Shown: piece by piece, positions 29,680-38,775 of the stretch
Layout of the letters: each line of letters begins with the position of its first letter
Numbering within the stretch: the stretch's first letter is position 1
Assembly (NCBI GenBank): GCA_003427395.1
Contig: BFEA01000319.1
Span: 1,725,030 to 1,764,336, forward strand
DNA length: 39,307 nt
Source: Chara braunii
Lineage: Eukaryota; Streptophyta; Charophyceae; Charales; Characeae
Direction: 5' to 3'
Position numbers and translations under genes: made by a program
Notes under the pieces: model-generated
Database searches by the model: none
What the model was told of the DNA's origin: nothing
The model's input: only the letters and a program-made list of their open reading frames with translations

Positions 29680-31050
29680 AGGCTTAAGAATGCGAAGGAA
29701 TTTATAACAACGCACTACGAGGCGGGGGCAAAAGCCATGATATGAGTGGGATCGCAATCCTGCAGAATCACAGATAACGATTTATATATCCTTTTCGATG
29801 AAAAAAAGGAGGCGGATTTGACCTGGGTAGCACACGACGCATTACTAGAACTGCAATATCTCAAAATTAAGTCCATCCACATCTGGCCCGACACGGAAAT
29901 CATCACCGCCTTGTGCTCTATAGTCCACAAGCATATTATTAACGAAGGGGTGGCATGGGACCATCACACGTGTCACTATCTATAGGACCGATAAAGGGGA
30001 AACAATGTTGAGGCAAGTAAAATGGTATGGGTTGAAGCCTTATACAGCCGCAGAAAACAGCAACCCAGCTTCACGGTACCCTCGGCACTGTCATCACACA
30101 GAGAGATACCTGGAAACGATCATTGAAGCAATCTCTCTAGCCTGGTACAGGTTGCTCAAACAGGGCCCCACCTTGGAGGAAGGGGACTGGGTTGCTCTAT
30201 CAGGAGACACGGCACGGATTGGCCAGATCCACATGGTGCGGACATCAGACGTTTTGGTGGAATACTACACAATCGGGCCAAGGGGTAGACTTCATGGTTC
30301 TCGCAATCCTTTTGAGTACCGGGAGAAAACCGATGTGTTTCGAGTGCGAGTGCTGCGGGAGGGACAGAACTCCACAGTCTTTCTACCCCAATACACGAGC
30401 TGGCTTTTGACCCCCAAGAATGGCAGTGGCAAATGGCCCCGGGGAACAAAACTATTGAGCACATCTTCGTGCAGTGCCCAGTGGCCTTGCTGACGTGGCG
30501 GTGGTGGGACCACATCTGGAGAAAAACAGTACCGGACACTCCCTGGCCATGGTCTTGGCAGGCCATACTGACAGGACACTGCCCGGAAATGGAAAGTGCC
30601 CCCTCCCACGCGAGCAATATGTATATCTCGGGAAGACAATCTGTTCTCTGGGCATTTTGGTGGCAGCGCTGCATTCTAGTTTTGGAAGGGGTAAGAATCG
30701 AGGGCCCGGAACTGACAGGGCAGATAAGGGAGCTAGTGCAATTGGAGCTGATGTGGGGATGGAACGACCTTAAGCTGCAATTAGACATTTTTCAGACAGA
30801 TCGGGATATCAAGAGGGAAATTATGGGGTTTTGCATGGAGTGGTTAGGTGGGCAACAGGGTGGATGGATTGCTCGAATTGAGTGGACAGGGGATCAGGCC
30901 GCTGTGGCAGAACAAAGAATCTTAAGAGATTACATATTCGTTCTCAACGATTGGACCCACATTGACCCATCTGTCCCGATGAGGCCCCCGTCTAATTTCC
31001 CGGACCCGTTCCCCCCCCACCCCCTCGCCCTGATGGAAGTTCTTCCCTGA
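29680..31050 (+). pseudogene. LINE B ORF2 C-terminal part
   Basis: Three frames contribute. The first (about 29680-29985) reads AKEFITTHYEAGAKAM and DLTWVAHDALLELQYLKIKS with one TGA. The second (30005-30493) includes EGDWVALSGDTARIGQIHMV. The third (30433-31050) starts with NKTIEHIFVQCPVALLTW, the end of a zf-RVT zinc motif, and continues with a long tail containing VLWAFWWQRC and EIMGFCMEWLGGQQGGWIAR. It ends at TGA 31048-31050. The zf-RVT-like end and position identify it as a LINE; the earlier parts I cannot assign. Confidence 0.65.
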
Positions 31051-31450
31051 CCATGCTGCAAGATTGCGATCAAGTTTGGATCTGACGAGACTGACGAGAT
31101 TGAGATAAGCCCCCCCGGTGCCCCCCGGGTGAGGCTTGTCAAACGATCTCCTTTCCTTCCAAAATCCTCGTTTCTCTCAAATACGACTTCCAAAGAGGAG
31201 GAAGCCCTCCACAAGCTCACCACCACCTGCTCAGTCAATCCCCTGGTAATCAGGGCAATCAATGCTGGCAGGGTGATACTTAAGACTATTCTGACAAAAA
31301 GTGCTCTGATGGTTGCTCAGGCGGGTGATGAAAAATGGGACGATGGACCCGGTTTCCAGCAGGTGCGGCTCCCCACCAATAGAGTGGACCATCCAGGATG
31401 ACCGCTAGGGGGGGCGCTCGTACCACCCTCCCTTGTGGCAAGACTGGCTT
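31051..31450 (+). other. LINE B 3' untranslated region
   Basis: No significant ORF. It ends in GACTGGCTT just before the 12-A tail (31451-31462). Confidence 0.5.
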
Positions 31451-31462
31451 AAAAAAAAAAAA

Positions 31463-31477
31463 GAGATACATCCTCGG
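31463..31477 (+). repeat. 3' copy of a possible LINE B target duplication
   Basis: GAGATACATCCTCGG directly follows the A-tail. A related TAGATACATTCTGG also occurs at 31623, so the motif may instead be part of a local repeat. Confidence 0.45.
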
Positions 31478-32211
31478 AGGCACTAGTGTGAGTATGCCCT
31501 CACGGAAGGCGCTCCCTGTCTGAACGTGGAAGACACACTGCCTCACCGGCAGGGCACAAAGGAAAAAAAAGAAAAGAAGGGATAAAAAAAACGAACAACA
31601 AAGGTTTTGCCGTTATAGTCGTTAGATACATTCTGGAAAGTACTAGTGCAAGTATGGCCTCAGTGAGGCCATTCCCCAACATCAGTGATCCCCGAAAAAT
31701 GTGGTATAGGCTATACCACTTTTCCTCAACATTGTGAAAGGTAGTGGAGCGAGGCCCTTAGCAGTAGTTTGTGGAGACCAAGAGCCCTTATCAGTAGGTA
31801 ATGGAGCGAGGCCCTTAGCAGTATAGACCAAGGAACAAACGCAGTTCAGTGAGTAGTGGAGCGAGGCCCTTAGCAGTAGTTTGTGGACACAAAGAGCCCT
31901 TATCGAAAATTCACAGGAAGCAGAGAGCAGCAGGAACCCTCATTGTGACTGTATCTGACCTGAATCTTCACATGCGAGGACACAATGAATCCTCTTGTGT
32001 TATTGTTTACTTTTTTTCACATTTGATACGTCTCGCCAACACAGAGAGTCCTCATCGTGGTTCATGGGAAATACAGTTTTCGAGAGCACACACAGCTCAT
32101 CATGTAAGTTGAGGTTTGTGCACGCCGGGGCCGCCCGGCGGAAGCCGGCCCAGCCAATTTTTGCTGCTGCTTTTTTTTTGTGTGTGTGTGATATGTATGT
32201 GCTTTAGGGTA
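31478..32211. other. Gene-free stretch with minisatellite
   Basis: GCACTAGTGTGAGTATGCC (about 31480) and GTACTAGTGCAAGTATGGCC (about 31639) are a diverged pair. A 19-bp perfect palindrome, GTGGTATAG-G-CTATACCAC, sits at 31701-31719. The minisatellite is listed separately. No ORF of note. Confidence 0.5.
31741..31905. repeat. Minisatellite, about 56-bp unit, three copies
   Basis: Units share GGAGCGAGGCCCTTAGCAGT, followed in units 1 and 3 by AGTTTGTGGA and AGAGCCCTTATC. The middle unit is diverged after the shared core. Confidence 0.85.
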
Positions 32212-32320
32212 TATATCGTCAAATAGAACTGCCCGGTAAACCGTAGGCAGAGAGGGAGAAGAGGACAACAAACGAGGGGCTGTGACAAACTGTTTCGTCG
32301 GAGTTTCACCGACTCATCAT

Positions 32321-32392
32321 CGTATCTATATATATTATATATACAGATATATATAGATATATATAGATATATATAGATATATATAGATATAT
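32321..32392. repeat. (GATATATATA)n-type AT repeat
   Basis: Ten-base units of GATATATATA, five or so copies, preceded by a TATA run. Confidence 0.9.
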
Positions 32393-32880
32393 TCAGTTTC
32401 AACGTATTTGGACCAGTAACGAAAAAGTTGGCAAAAACACCGAATTCGGAGAAAATTTCGGCGAACTCCGAAAGCTACTCCGAATACGGTTTATAGTGCT
32501 TTTGAGTTGTTGTTTTTTTCCATTTTTTTGGCCTGTTTGTTTTTTGATGTTTGTGTTAAGAGCCTGCATTCTTTGTTCGCGATTTTTTTTTTCCCGCTCA
32601 GAAAAGTCACAAAGTGACACAAGCATTATTCTGGAACCTCATGTTTTTCATGCTTTTTGAAATTTTGATATTTTGGTGTACTGCATGTTTTCAGTGCACT
32701 CATAGCACACTGCGAACCACAGGTGCACGGTAGTTCCCGCATAACAACTTATAACTTGCTGGTGGAAAATTACCTGGACAAAAAGATTCTTAGAAAAGAA
32801 ATTTCTTTCTTCTGAAAGAAAAAAGAAACAGAAAAAAGAGGAAGCCAGAGTATCCTCTGCTTCTATTAGCCTTCATATAT

Positions 32881-32910
32881 ATTACCGGGCAGCTCTGTTT
32901 GATGATATAT
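32881..32910. repeat. Third partial copy of the TIR motif
   Basis: ATTACCGGGCAGCTCTGTTT then GATGATATAT matches the right-end motif at 33708-33728 but not its longer inner part. It could be an end of another, nested element. Confidence 0.55.
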
Positions 32911-33043
32911 GTATATATATATAAACAGAAACTCCAATCTATTCGTGGGGAGCAGCACATGCATAGCTGATATCTGAAGGCAAGCTCAGGAGAAGAGAGA
33001 AATATAAGGGATGTTCTGCATGGATGAGGCATCAGTGACTCAC

Positions 33044-33190
33044 TTGCTGGAAAAGTTCCATAGCTTGCAACAGCACGGCATTATCTGCTACCAGCCTCTT
33101 GTTCTTCTGCAACAGTTTCTCTGTTTGGCGGGACTGGTACGCAAGCTCGCAGCTCATCTGCTCATTCTCCATGATTGTCCGTTTTGTGGT
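33044..33190 (-). pseudogene. Exon-like coiled-coil fragment, unidentified
   Basis: Minus strand, 49 codons between an acceptor-like GATACAG and a donor-like CAGCAA/GTGAGT. It reads MENEQMSCELAYQSRQTEKL then LQKNKRLVADNAVLLQAMEL after a short TTKRTI start. The spacing of Leu and Ala, and the Gln/Glu/Asn content, indicate an alpha-helical coiled coil. It is bounded by clean splice-like sites and lies in a TIR element with no transposase, so it is probably captured from, or a leftover of, a host gene. I do not recognise the family. Confidence 0.45.
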
Positions 33191-33207
33191 CTGTATCGTC
33201 ATCAGTA

Positions 33208-33280
33208 GCAGCACCACCACCACCACCACCAATACCTCATAGTGGTCGTCATCGTCATCATCATCATCATCATCAACCAC
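33208..33280. repeat. CAC and CAT trinucleotide runs
   Basis: CAC units at about 33213-33230 and TCA/CAT units at about 33250-33275. The minus-strand poly-Asp frame here is a repeat by-product. Confidence 0.85.
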
Positions 33281-33728
33281 ATTTCATGCAGAAGATTCCA
33301 TTTACAGCCCGGCACATATGCATGGCTACCATTTCTTTTCCCCACAAGAAAACAACTTTATTGCTTTTGGGAGTTTCGAAGTCGCAAACCTCGCAGAAAC
33401 CCTGGGCATAGAGCCCAGTGCTCAGGGCAACATTGAACCCACTACCCAAGCCCTGGATAGCACATGACTTCCTGAACCTTGCTGCTCGCCATCCCAAGCC
33501 CATTGCCCTAAGCGTGCAGAAATGGCAGCTTATCATCCTGAGAATGTACCTTCCCATAATCAGTTTTAAGAATAGGAGCTTCGAGGATGCATCTTGTGGA
33601 ATACAGATATTGGAGATCAGCACGTTGAAGGTGGGTTACCAGAAAAGTGGCTTCTTTCTGCTAGCCAGAGTTGTGACTCTTCTCCCTCTCTGCCTACCAT
33701 TTACCGGGCAGGTCTGTTTGACTATATA

Positions 33729-34199
33729 GCGTTGCCACTTGTACACACCCTCGTACGAGTACGGATTATTTGTACTCCTGTACTCGTACGCTAGGGGCCC
33801 CGTACGACTTTTTTTTTTTTTTTTAATCCGATATTGTTTTTTTTTCTTTCCCCTCAAAGTCTAGTAAGAATCCATAGATGATGCTCAGCCAAATGTTGCT
33901 TGTTTTGTGTTGTTGCATCACTTTTTTTTTTCAGTTTTTTTTCGTACGGGGGCATACAAGACGTACAGTGTGGGCCATGGCCGCAGAAATAAGACATGTT
34001 GAAGGCAACCTGACACGGACCACTCGCATAAACTGAGACAGACTTAAAAAAAAAAAAAATTAGAAAAAATCACAAGGTAATAAAGAATAGCCTAAAACTG
34101 GCTACGAAGTCAGAGTTTAATTGACGAATAGCTTAGCGTCTGCGGTGTGGGCAGTGCGGGCTACGCCCGCAACCAAAACTACCGAAACGGTAAAGAAAG
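33729..34199. other. Gene-free stretch with hairpins
   Basis: CGTACGAGTAC (33752-33762) pairs with GTACTCGTACG (33780-33790). CCCCGTACGA (33798) pairs with TCGTACGGGG (33942) across T-rich sequence. GCGGGC-TAC-GCCCGC (34156-34170) is a short GC hairpin just before the satellite. No gene. Confidence 0.6.
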
Positions 34200-35368
34200 T
34201 ACCATAGAGTAGAGGAGAGTGTCGTATAGTGTCGCAGAGTGTCGTAGAATGTCGTAGAGTGTCGTAGAGTGTCGTAGAGTGTCGTAGAGTGTCGTACAGT
34301 AAAGTAGAGTGTCGTACAATAGAGTAGAGTAGAGTAGAGTAGAGTACAGTAGGGTGTCATATAGTAGAGTACAGTAGAGTGGCATAGAATGTCATAGAGT
34401 GTCGTAAAGTAGATTACATTAGAGTGTCGTTGAGTAGATTATCGTAGAGTAAAGTAGAGTAGAGTAGAATAGAGTAAAGTAGAGTAAGAGTAAAGTAGAG
34501 TATAGTGTCATAAAGTGGAGTGTGGTAGAGTATCCTCGAGTAGATTACAGTAGAGTGGCATAGAGTGTTGTCGAGTAGATTACAATAGAGTGTCGTAGAG
34601 GAGAGTAAAGTGTCGTAGAGTAGAGTAAAGTACCGTAGAGTTGATTGTCGTACAGTACAATAGCGTAAAGTAAAGTAGAGTATCGTAGAGTAGATTGTCG
34701 TATAGTAGAGTAGAGAAGAGTAGAGTAGAGTGTCGCGGAGTAGAGTGTTATAGAGTAGAGTAAAGTGTCGCAGAGTAGAGTAGAGTGTCAAAGAGTACAG
34801 TAGAGTAGAGTAAAGTCTCATAGAGTGTTGTAAAGTGTTGTATAGTAGAGTAGAGTGGAGCAGAGTGGAGTAGAATACAGTGTCGTAGAGTAAAGTAGAG
34901 CGTCCTAGAGTGTCGTATAGTAGAGTAAAGTGTCCTAGAGTGTCGTAGAGTAGAGTCCAGTGTCCTACAGTAGAGTAGAGTGTCCTAAAGTAGAGTGTTG
35001 TAGAGTAGAGTAGAGTGTTGTAGAGTGTCGTAGAGTAAAGCAGAGTAGAGTAGAGTAGAGAAGAGTGTCCTACAGTAGAGTAGAGTACAGTGGAGCAGAG
35101 TAGAGTACAGTACAGTAAAGTACGGTAGAGTAGAGTAAAGTACAGTATCATAGAGTAGAGTAGACTATCATAGAGTACAGTAGAGTGTCGTAGAGCGTCG
35201 TAAAGTAGAGTAGAGTACAATAGAGTGTCATAAAGGAGAGTAGAGTGTCGTAGAGTAGAGTATCGTAGAGTAGATTGTAGTAGAGTAGAGTAGAGTAGAG
35301 TAGAGTAGAGTAGAGTAGAGTAGAGTAGATTGTAGTAGAGTAGAGCAGAGTAGAGTAGAGTAGAGTAG
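34200..35368. repeat. TAGAG pentanucleotide satellite, block 1
   Basis: Long array of TAGAG units, with variants such as GTCGTAGAGT and GTCATAGAGT. The minus strand (CTCTA) has no stops in any frame, so it produces open frames of up to 268 codons (repeats of Leu-Tyr-Ser-Thr-Leu) that are not genes. Confidence 0.97.
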
Positions 35369-36616
35369 TGTTATGATCCCGGCCAATTTCGAGATACACA
35401 TTCATCAGATAGTATAATGTCGTTCAATTGCAGAAAGAAATGAATGAACTTGAGAGGAGAGAGAGGGTAAGAAGAAGAAGAAGAAGAAAGAAAGAAGAAG
35501 AAGATGATGTACACCAGCATAGACAAATGACAAAGCTCTGCTTCTCCGTTCAACACTCTCCTCCTCCTTTACTCTTCCTCTCTTATTCACACAAGAAATA
35601 ATAGTACAATGTTAAATGGTTGATCCATAATCAATGTCCGAGTTCCTCTTCTACTGCAGGTATCACTTGAGGTCCACCATAGCCATGGCCGCCTCCCTCA
35701 CTCTTCACTCTCATAGGTTGAGGCTATGGCGGACTATCGGGCCTTGCCCTGATGCCCGAAGGACAACCCAAAGCAACTATGGCTGCTCTAGCTCAGGCCG
35801 CCATGCCTGACTCTGCCTCGAAGCTTCTTGGTGTAGCTCTACCCCAGTTGGGGTCTCCCTGCTGCAGCGCCCACCAAGGTGATGAAGATGGCTGCCACCA
35901 TAGCCAGGTAAGTACCTCTGGCGCTCCCCCTTCCTCCAAGCCTTCTTCCTCCTCTGTGTCCTTGCTCCTTCCCCAGCAGGACTGCTCCAAGCTAGCGTTG
36001 CTCCAGCCAGCGCTCCAACCAGTGTGTCGCCAAACTTGCACACAGACAATGAGGCTGGGGTCTTCGCCCCACCTGGAGATATAGCTGCCTGCTTGCCTCT
36101 TGGGCGGTGACTTCCAGGCCGCTCGGCCTTCCCAGCAACCGGTGCCTCCTCCCTTTCGGAGGGAAACATCATTGCAGACTCTGATATTGCCCGTATAGGC
36201 CCTAAACTCGGACTGGTTGGATTGGTACCCGCGTAGACCTAGCCTACAACTACTGGGCCTCTCAAAATGCCACTTTTGTCTTCTTCTGCTCGGCCTCTAG
36301 TACCCACACATCTACCTCTTCAGGGTGCGGTACCGGCCTACCTGCTACTTGAGTGTTTTCCCCCACTGCAATCCCTCAATGTCACGGCCACAAGTAAGTA
36401 CCGGCCCTGAGGGCCCAACGAACGGATAAGTACCCTTGCGGGTGACACACACACTCAAGCCAACCAGCACTCAGACAGACATGCAGACCAGCAAGCGTGC
36501 ACACACAGACATGCAAAACTTAGAAGCAAACGGGAAACTCAGCAAGGCATTCAGCCCGTGAGCAAAACTCGGAAATCAACTGTGTGTCTCAGTCCGTGTT
36601 TGGTCGGGTCATCACA
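35369..36616. mobile_element. TG...CA insertion in satellite, possible solo LTR (1248 bp)
   Basis: It starts TGTTATGATCCCGGCC and ends GGTCGGGTCATCACA, and the two ends are inverted-similar (TGTTATGATCCC against TGTGATGACCC). Both sides are flanked by GTAG in the satellite, consistent with a 4-bp target duplication. The interior lacks pol. It contains a (GAA)n patch near 35474-35505, a CCAGGTAAGTACC donor-like site near 35907 and CACACAGACATG repeats near its end. A solo LTR of a gypsy element is my best reading; a TIR DNA element is the alternative. Confidence 0.65.
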
Positions 36617-36815
36617 GTAGAGAAGAGTAGAGTAGAGTAGAGTTGAGTGTCATAGAGTTGAGTAGAATGTCGTAAATTGTCGTCGAGTAGATTACAGTAG
36701 ATTGTCGGAGAGGAGAGGAGAATGTCGTAGAGGAGAGTAGAGTGTCGTAGAGTAGAGTATCATAGAGTACATTGTCTTAGAGTAGAGTAGAGTACAGTAG
36801 AGTCGAGTATAGTAG
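36617..36815. repeat. TAGAG satellite, block 2
   Basis: The same pentamer array as block 1, between the two insertions. Confidence 0.95.
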
Positions 36816-37739
36816 TGCGAGGCATAAGGCCCCGATGAGCCCCCTTTTCCCCCTGTAAGCAGCACAGTCGGGCGCCCTAAGTGAAGGCAGGCCCGACTAA
36901 GGCCAAGAGGCCTATTTCTCGGGTACCACGCAACTGGGAAATTCAGGCAGTTGCGCAGCGCCAGTTGGTTGAGAGCGCCCAGGCCCTGGCTGCCTCTTTC
37001 GTACCTAACTGAGGCAGGCCCTGGGCCAGATACACAACAAGGGCCGAACGCAGGCTGTAGGCAGTTGGGCACAGGCAACCGCAACAGGCCCTGGGCCTGA
37101 GTCGTTTGGACCGGGGCTCAGCCTACCGGAAGCTTCTGGGCAGAGGCCCAGCGCAGGCAGGCCACACGCAGCAGGCAGGCCACTTCTATTTAGGAAAGTG
37201 CCTGCCCTCGCATTTGGCATTTGGGCACTGGCTGCATGCTGCGCTAAGACCTGGCTAGCGCTCACGCGCTCACAGGCGAGCTAGATGAGCAGGCAGCCAT
37301 AGCGGAGCTGCGCTGCACTATGCTGGATGGGGCGCATGGTGGTCCTTGGGTGCACGTGGCATCTGTGAGTGGGGGATCAAGGTTGTGAGTGATACGAGAG
37401 ATATACCTGGTGCTTGATGTGAACGACATTGGCCGAGATCTGCTCGTACTTTGGGGAGTTGGTGCCGTCACCAGCGGCATTGTAGATAGGCTAGATAGGA
37501 TCTGCCATTTGTAGTTTGGGCGCAGAGCGCCAGATAGGATGTCGACATTGGTTCATTGTTGATAATGATGAGACTATTCCAACATTGTCACTTTTGAGCT
37601 TTTGCTGTGCTTTTTGTTTGGTGGAACTCGTGTTGCAATTATGCTTTTGGTTCGAGGTCACAACTATTTTGTTTCATGTGTATGATGCTGCTTGGTTTTT
37701 GAAGTTCGATATTGCTCATTTTCCTTACAGTAGAGTAGA
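36816..37739. mobile_element. TG...CA insertion 2 in satellite (924 bp)
   Basis: It starts TGCGAGGCATAAGGCC and ends CATTTTCCTTACA. Like insertion 1 it is flanked by GTAG on both sides, so removing one GTAG restores the pentamer phase. The interior is GC-rich with repeated CAGGCCCTGGGCC blocks (36985-37100). It includes a short exon-like segment at 37407-37490 on the minus strand. No transposase or pol. The ends of insertions 1 and 2 are not alike, so they are different elements. Confidence 0.55.
37407..37490 (-). pseudogene. Exon-like 28-codon fragment, unidentified
   Basis: Minus strand: YNAAGDGTNSPKYEQI then SANVVHIKHQ, starting after an acceptor-like ATCCTATCTAG and ending at CACCAG/GTATAT, a donor-like site. 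Its frame is open with a protein-like composition. I do not recognise the protein. It lies in a TG...CA insertion, so it may be a captured exon. At 28 codons it could also be chance. Confidence 0.35.
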
Positions 37740-38163
37740 GTGGAATAAAGTATCGTAGAGTGGAGTAATTTAGAGTAGACTGTCATAGAGTAGAGTGTAG
37801 TAGATGCGAGTGTCGTAGAGTAGTGCCATAGAGTAGAGTGTCGTAGAGTGTCGTAGAGTAAAGTAGAGTAAAGTAGAGTAAAGTAGAGTAAAGTAGAGAA
37901 GAGTAGAGTGTCGTACAATGTCGTAGAGTAGCGTAGAGTGTCATAGACTATCGTAGAGTATCGTAGAATAGAGTGTTGTAGAGTAGAGTGTCATAGAGTA
38001 GAGTGTCATAAAGTAGAGCGTCGTAGAGTAGAGTAGAGTGTCGTAGTGTAGAGTATAGTAGAATGTCGTAGAGTAGAATATAGAAGAGTAGAGTAGAGTA
38101 GAGTAGAGTAGAGTAGAGTAGAGTAGAGTAGAGTAGAGTAGAGTAGGGTAAAGTATAGTAGAA
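37740..38163. repeat. TAGAG satellite, block 3
   Basis: The pentamer array resumes, with AGTAA variants, and ends in an uninterrupted run of TAGAG at 38085-38146. Confidence 0.96.
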
Positions 38164-38193
38164 CTAGATGACCCGTTGCAGCTTCGCCCGCAA
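38164..38193 (-). other. Possible Helitron-type 3' terminus
   Basis: On the minus strand TTGCGGGCGAAGC is followed by TGCAACGGGTCATCTAG and then T-rich flank. Helitron 3' ends combine a GC-rich hairpin, a short spacer and CTAG (CTRR) before a T. The hairpin is imperfect here. A similar TTGCGGGCGTAGC occurs at the left edge of the satellite (34156-34172). This is weak evidence; no 5' end was found. Confidence 0.25.
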
Positions 38194-38199
38194 AGACAG

Positions 38200-38540
38200 A
38201 AAAGAAAAAAAAGCACAAAAGAAAGAAAAAGAATAAGGAACTCCCCTATCATACGCCGCCGAGCCTTTTTTTCCCTTTATCTTTGAGTGTTTTGTTTGGG
38301 GAGCCATTACCTTCGCAGCATCGTTTTTGTTTTGTGATGTGCAAGAACTCTGCACTTTTCTGAGAAAATCCTGTCCATTGTCCCATTGATGTTTTTGCAG
38401 CTAAAGATTCAGATTCAGACTTTGTTTGCTGTGTTCTCTGGATATGTTTGTGATCAGCCCATCTTGCATGTATGCATGCCCCGTGCTTACTTGTTGAGTT
38501 TTTACGTTATGTGCGCAAGTGCATGCGTGTGTGGCAGAGA
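38200..38540. other. Gene-free stretch
   Basis: A and T runs with no ORF of note and no repeat structure seen. Confidence 0.4.
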
Positions 38541-38775
38541 TGAGCACCGGGTACCCAGACCCGCACCCACCTGCACCCACCCCACCCACGAGGACATTGG
38601 GTCAGGTGCGGGTCTTCATAAGGTGACCTGGGTGGGATGGGGCGGGTCAAGGCCAGGTAGCCTGGGTGGGTGACAGGTGGGTCAACATTAGGCCTGGGTC
38701 ACCCGAGTGGGTGGGTGACAGGTGGGTGAGTGCTAGGCCTGGGTCACCCGACCCACAAACCCAGGACAACCCATG
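38541..38775. repeat. G-rich repeat block with two 45-bp units
   Basis: Two units (about 38664-38705 and 38709-38750) share GGGTGGGTGACAGGTGGGT and AGGCCTGGGTCACCCG. The left part (GACCCGCACCCACCTG) is roughly complementary to the right (AGGTGCGGGTCT), so it can fold back. Runs of GGG on + and CCC blocks on - give G-quadruplex potential. Confidence 0.7.

Larger units (their letters stand above)
27843..31462 (+). mobile_element. LINE B, ORF1 plus ORF2 C-terminus, internally deleted
   Basis: A CCHC-type ORF1 starts without an ATG at the left edge, which suits a 5'-truncated LINE. A Pro-rich stretch and then an ORF2 C-terminus with a zf-RVT-type ending follow, and a 12-A tail ends at 31462. No endonuclease or RT motif is visible, so about 2.5-3 kb of ORF2 is missing. 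Short near-identical sequences flank it. The protein is diverged from LINE A, but the zinc knuckle spacing is the same. Confidence 0.7.
32212..33728. mobile_element. TIR-bounded element carrying exon-like sequence
   Basis: The left end (32212-32264, TATATCGTCAAATAGAACTG...) and the reverse complement of the right end (33677-33728, TATATAGTCAAACAGACCTG...) agree over about 52 bp, both continuing CCCGGTAAA..GTAGGCAGAG and AGGGAGAAGAG. A third partial copy lies inside at 32881-32910. TA at each edge would fit a TA-target transposon such as Tc1/mariner-like, but that is inference. The interior has no transposase. It holds an AT-rich repeat and a coiled-coil exon-like segment. Confidence 0.55.

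Noticed and set aside
30156-30788. 210-codon Cys/Ser-rich frame on the minus strand
   Set aside because: Antisense of the LINE B ORF2 C-terminus, which carries the zf-RVT-like motif on +.
34414-35220. 268-codon open frame on the minus strand rich in Leu-Tyr-Ser-Thr-Leu
   Set aside because: A by-product of the CTCTA repeat, which has no stop codon in any frame; same for 34133-34385, 35148-35405, 37664-37918 and 37941-38252.
34200-35368. CRISPR-like array
   Set aside because: Units are five bases and tandem, with no spacers; this is a satellite.
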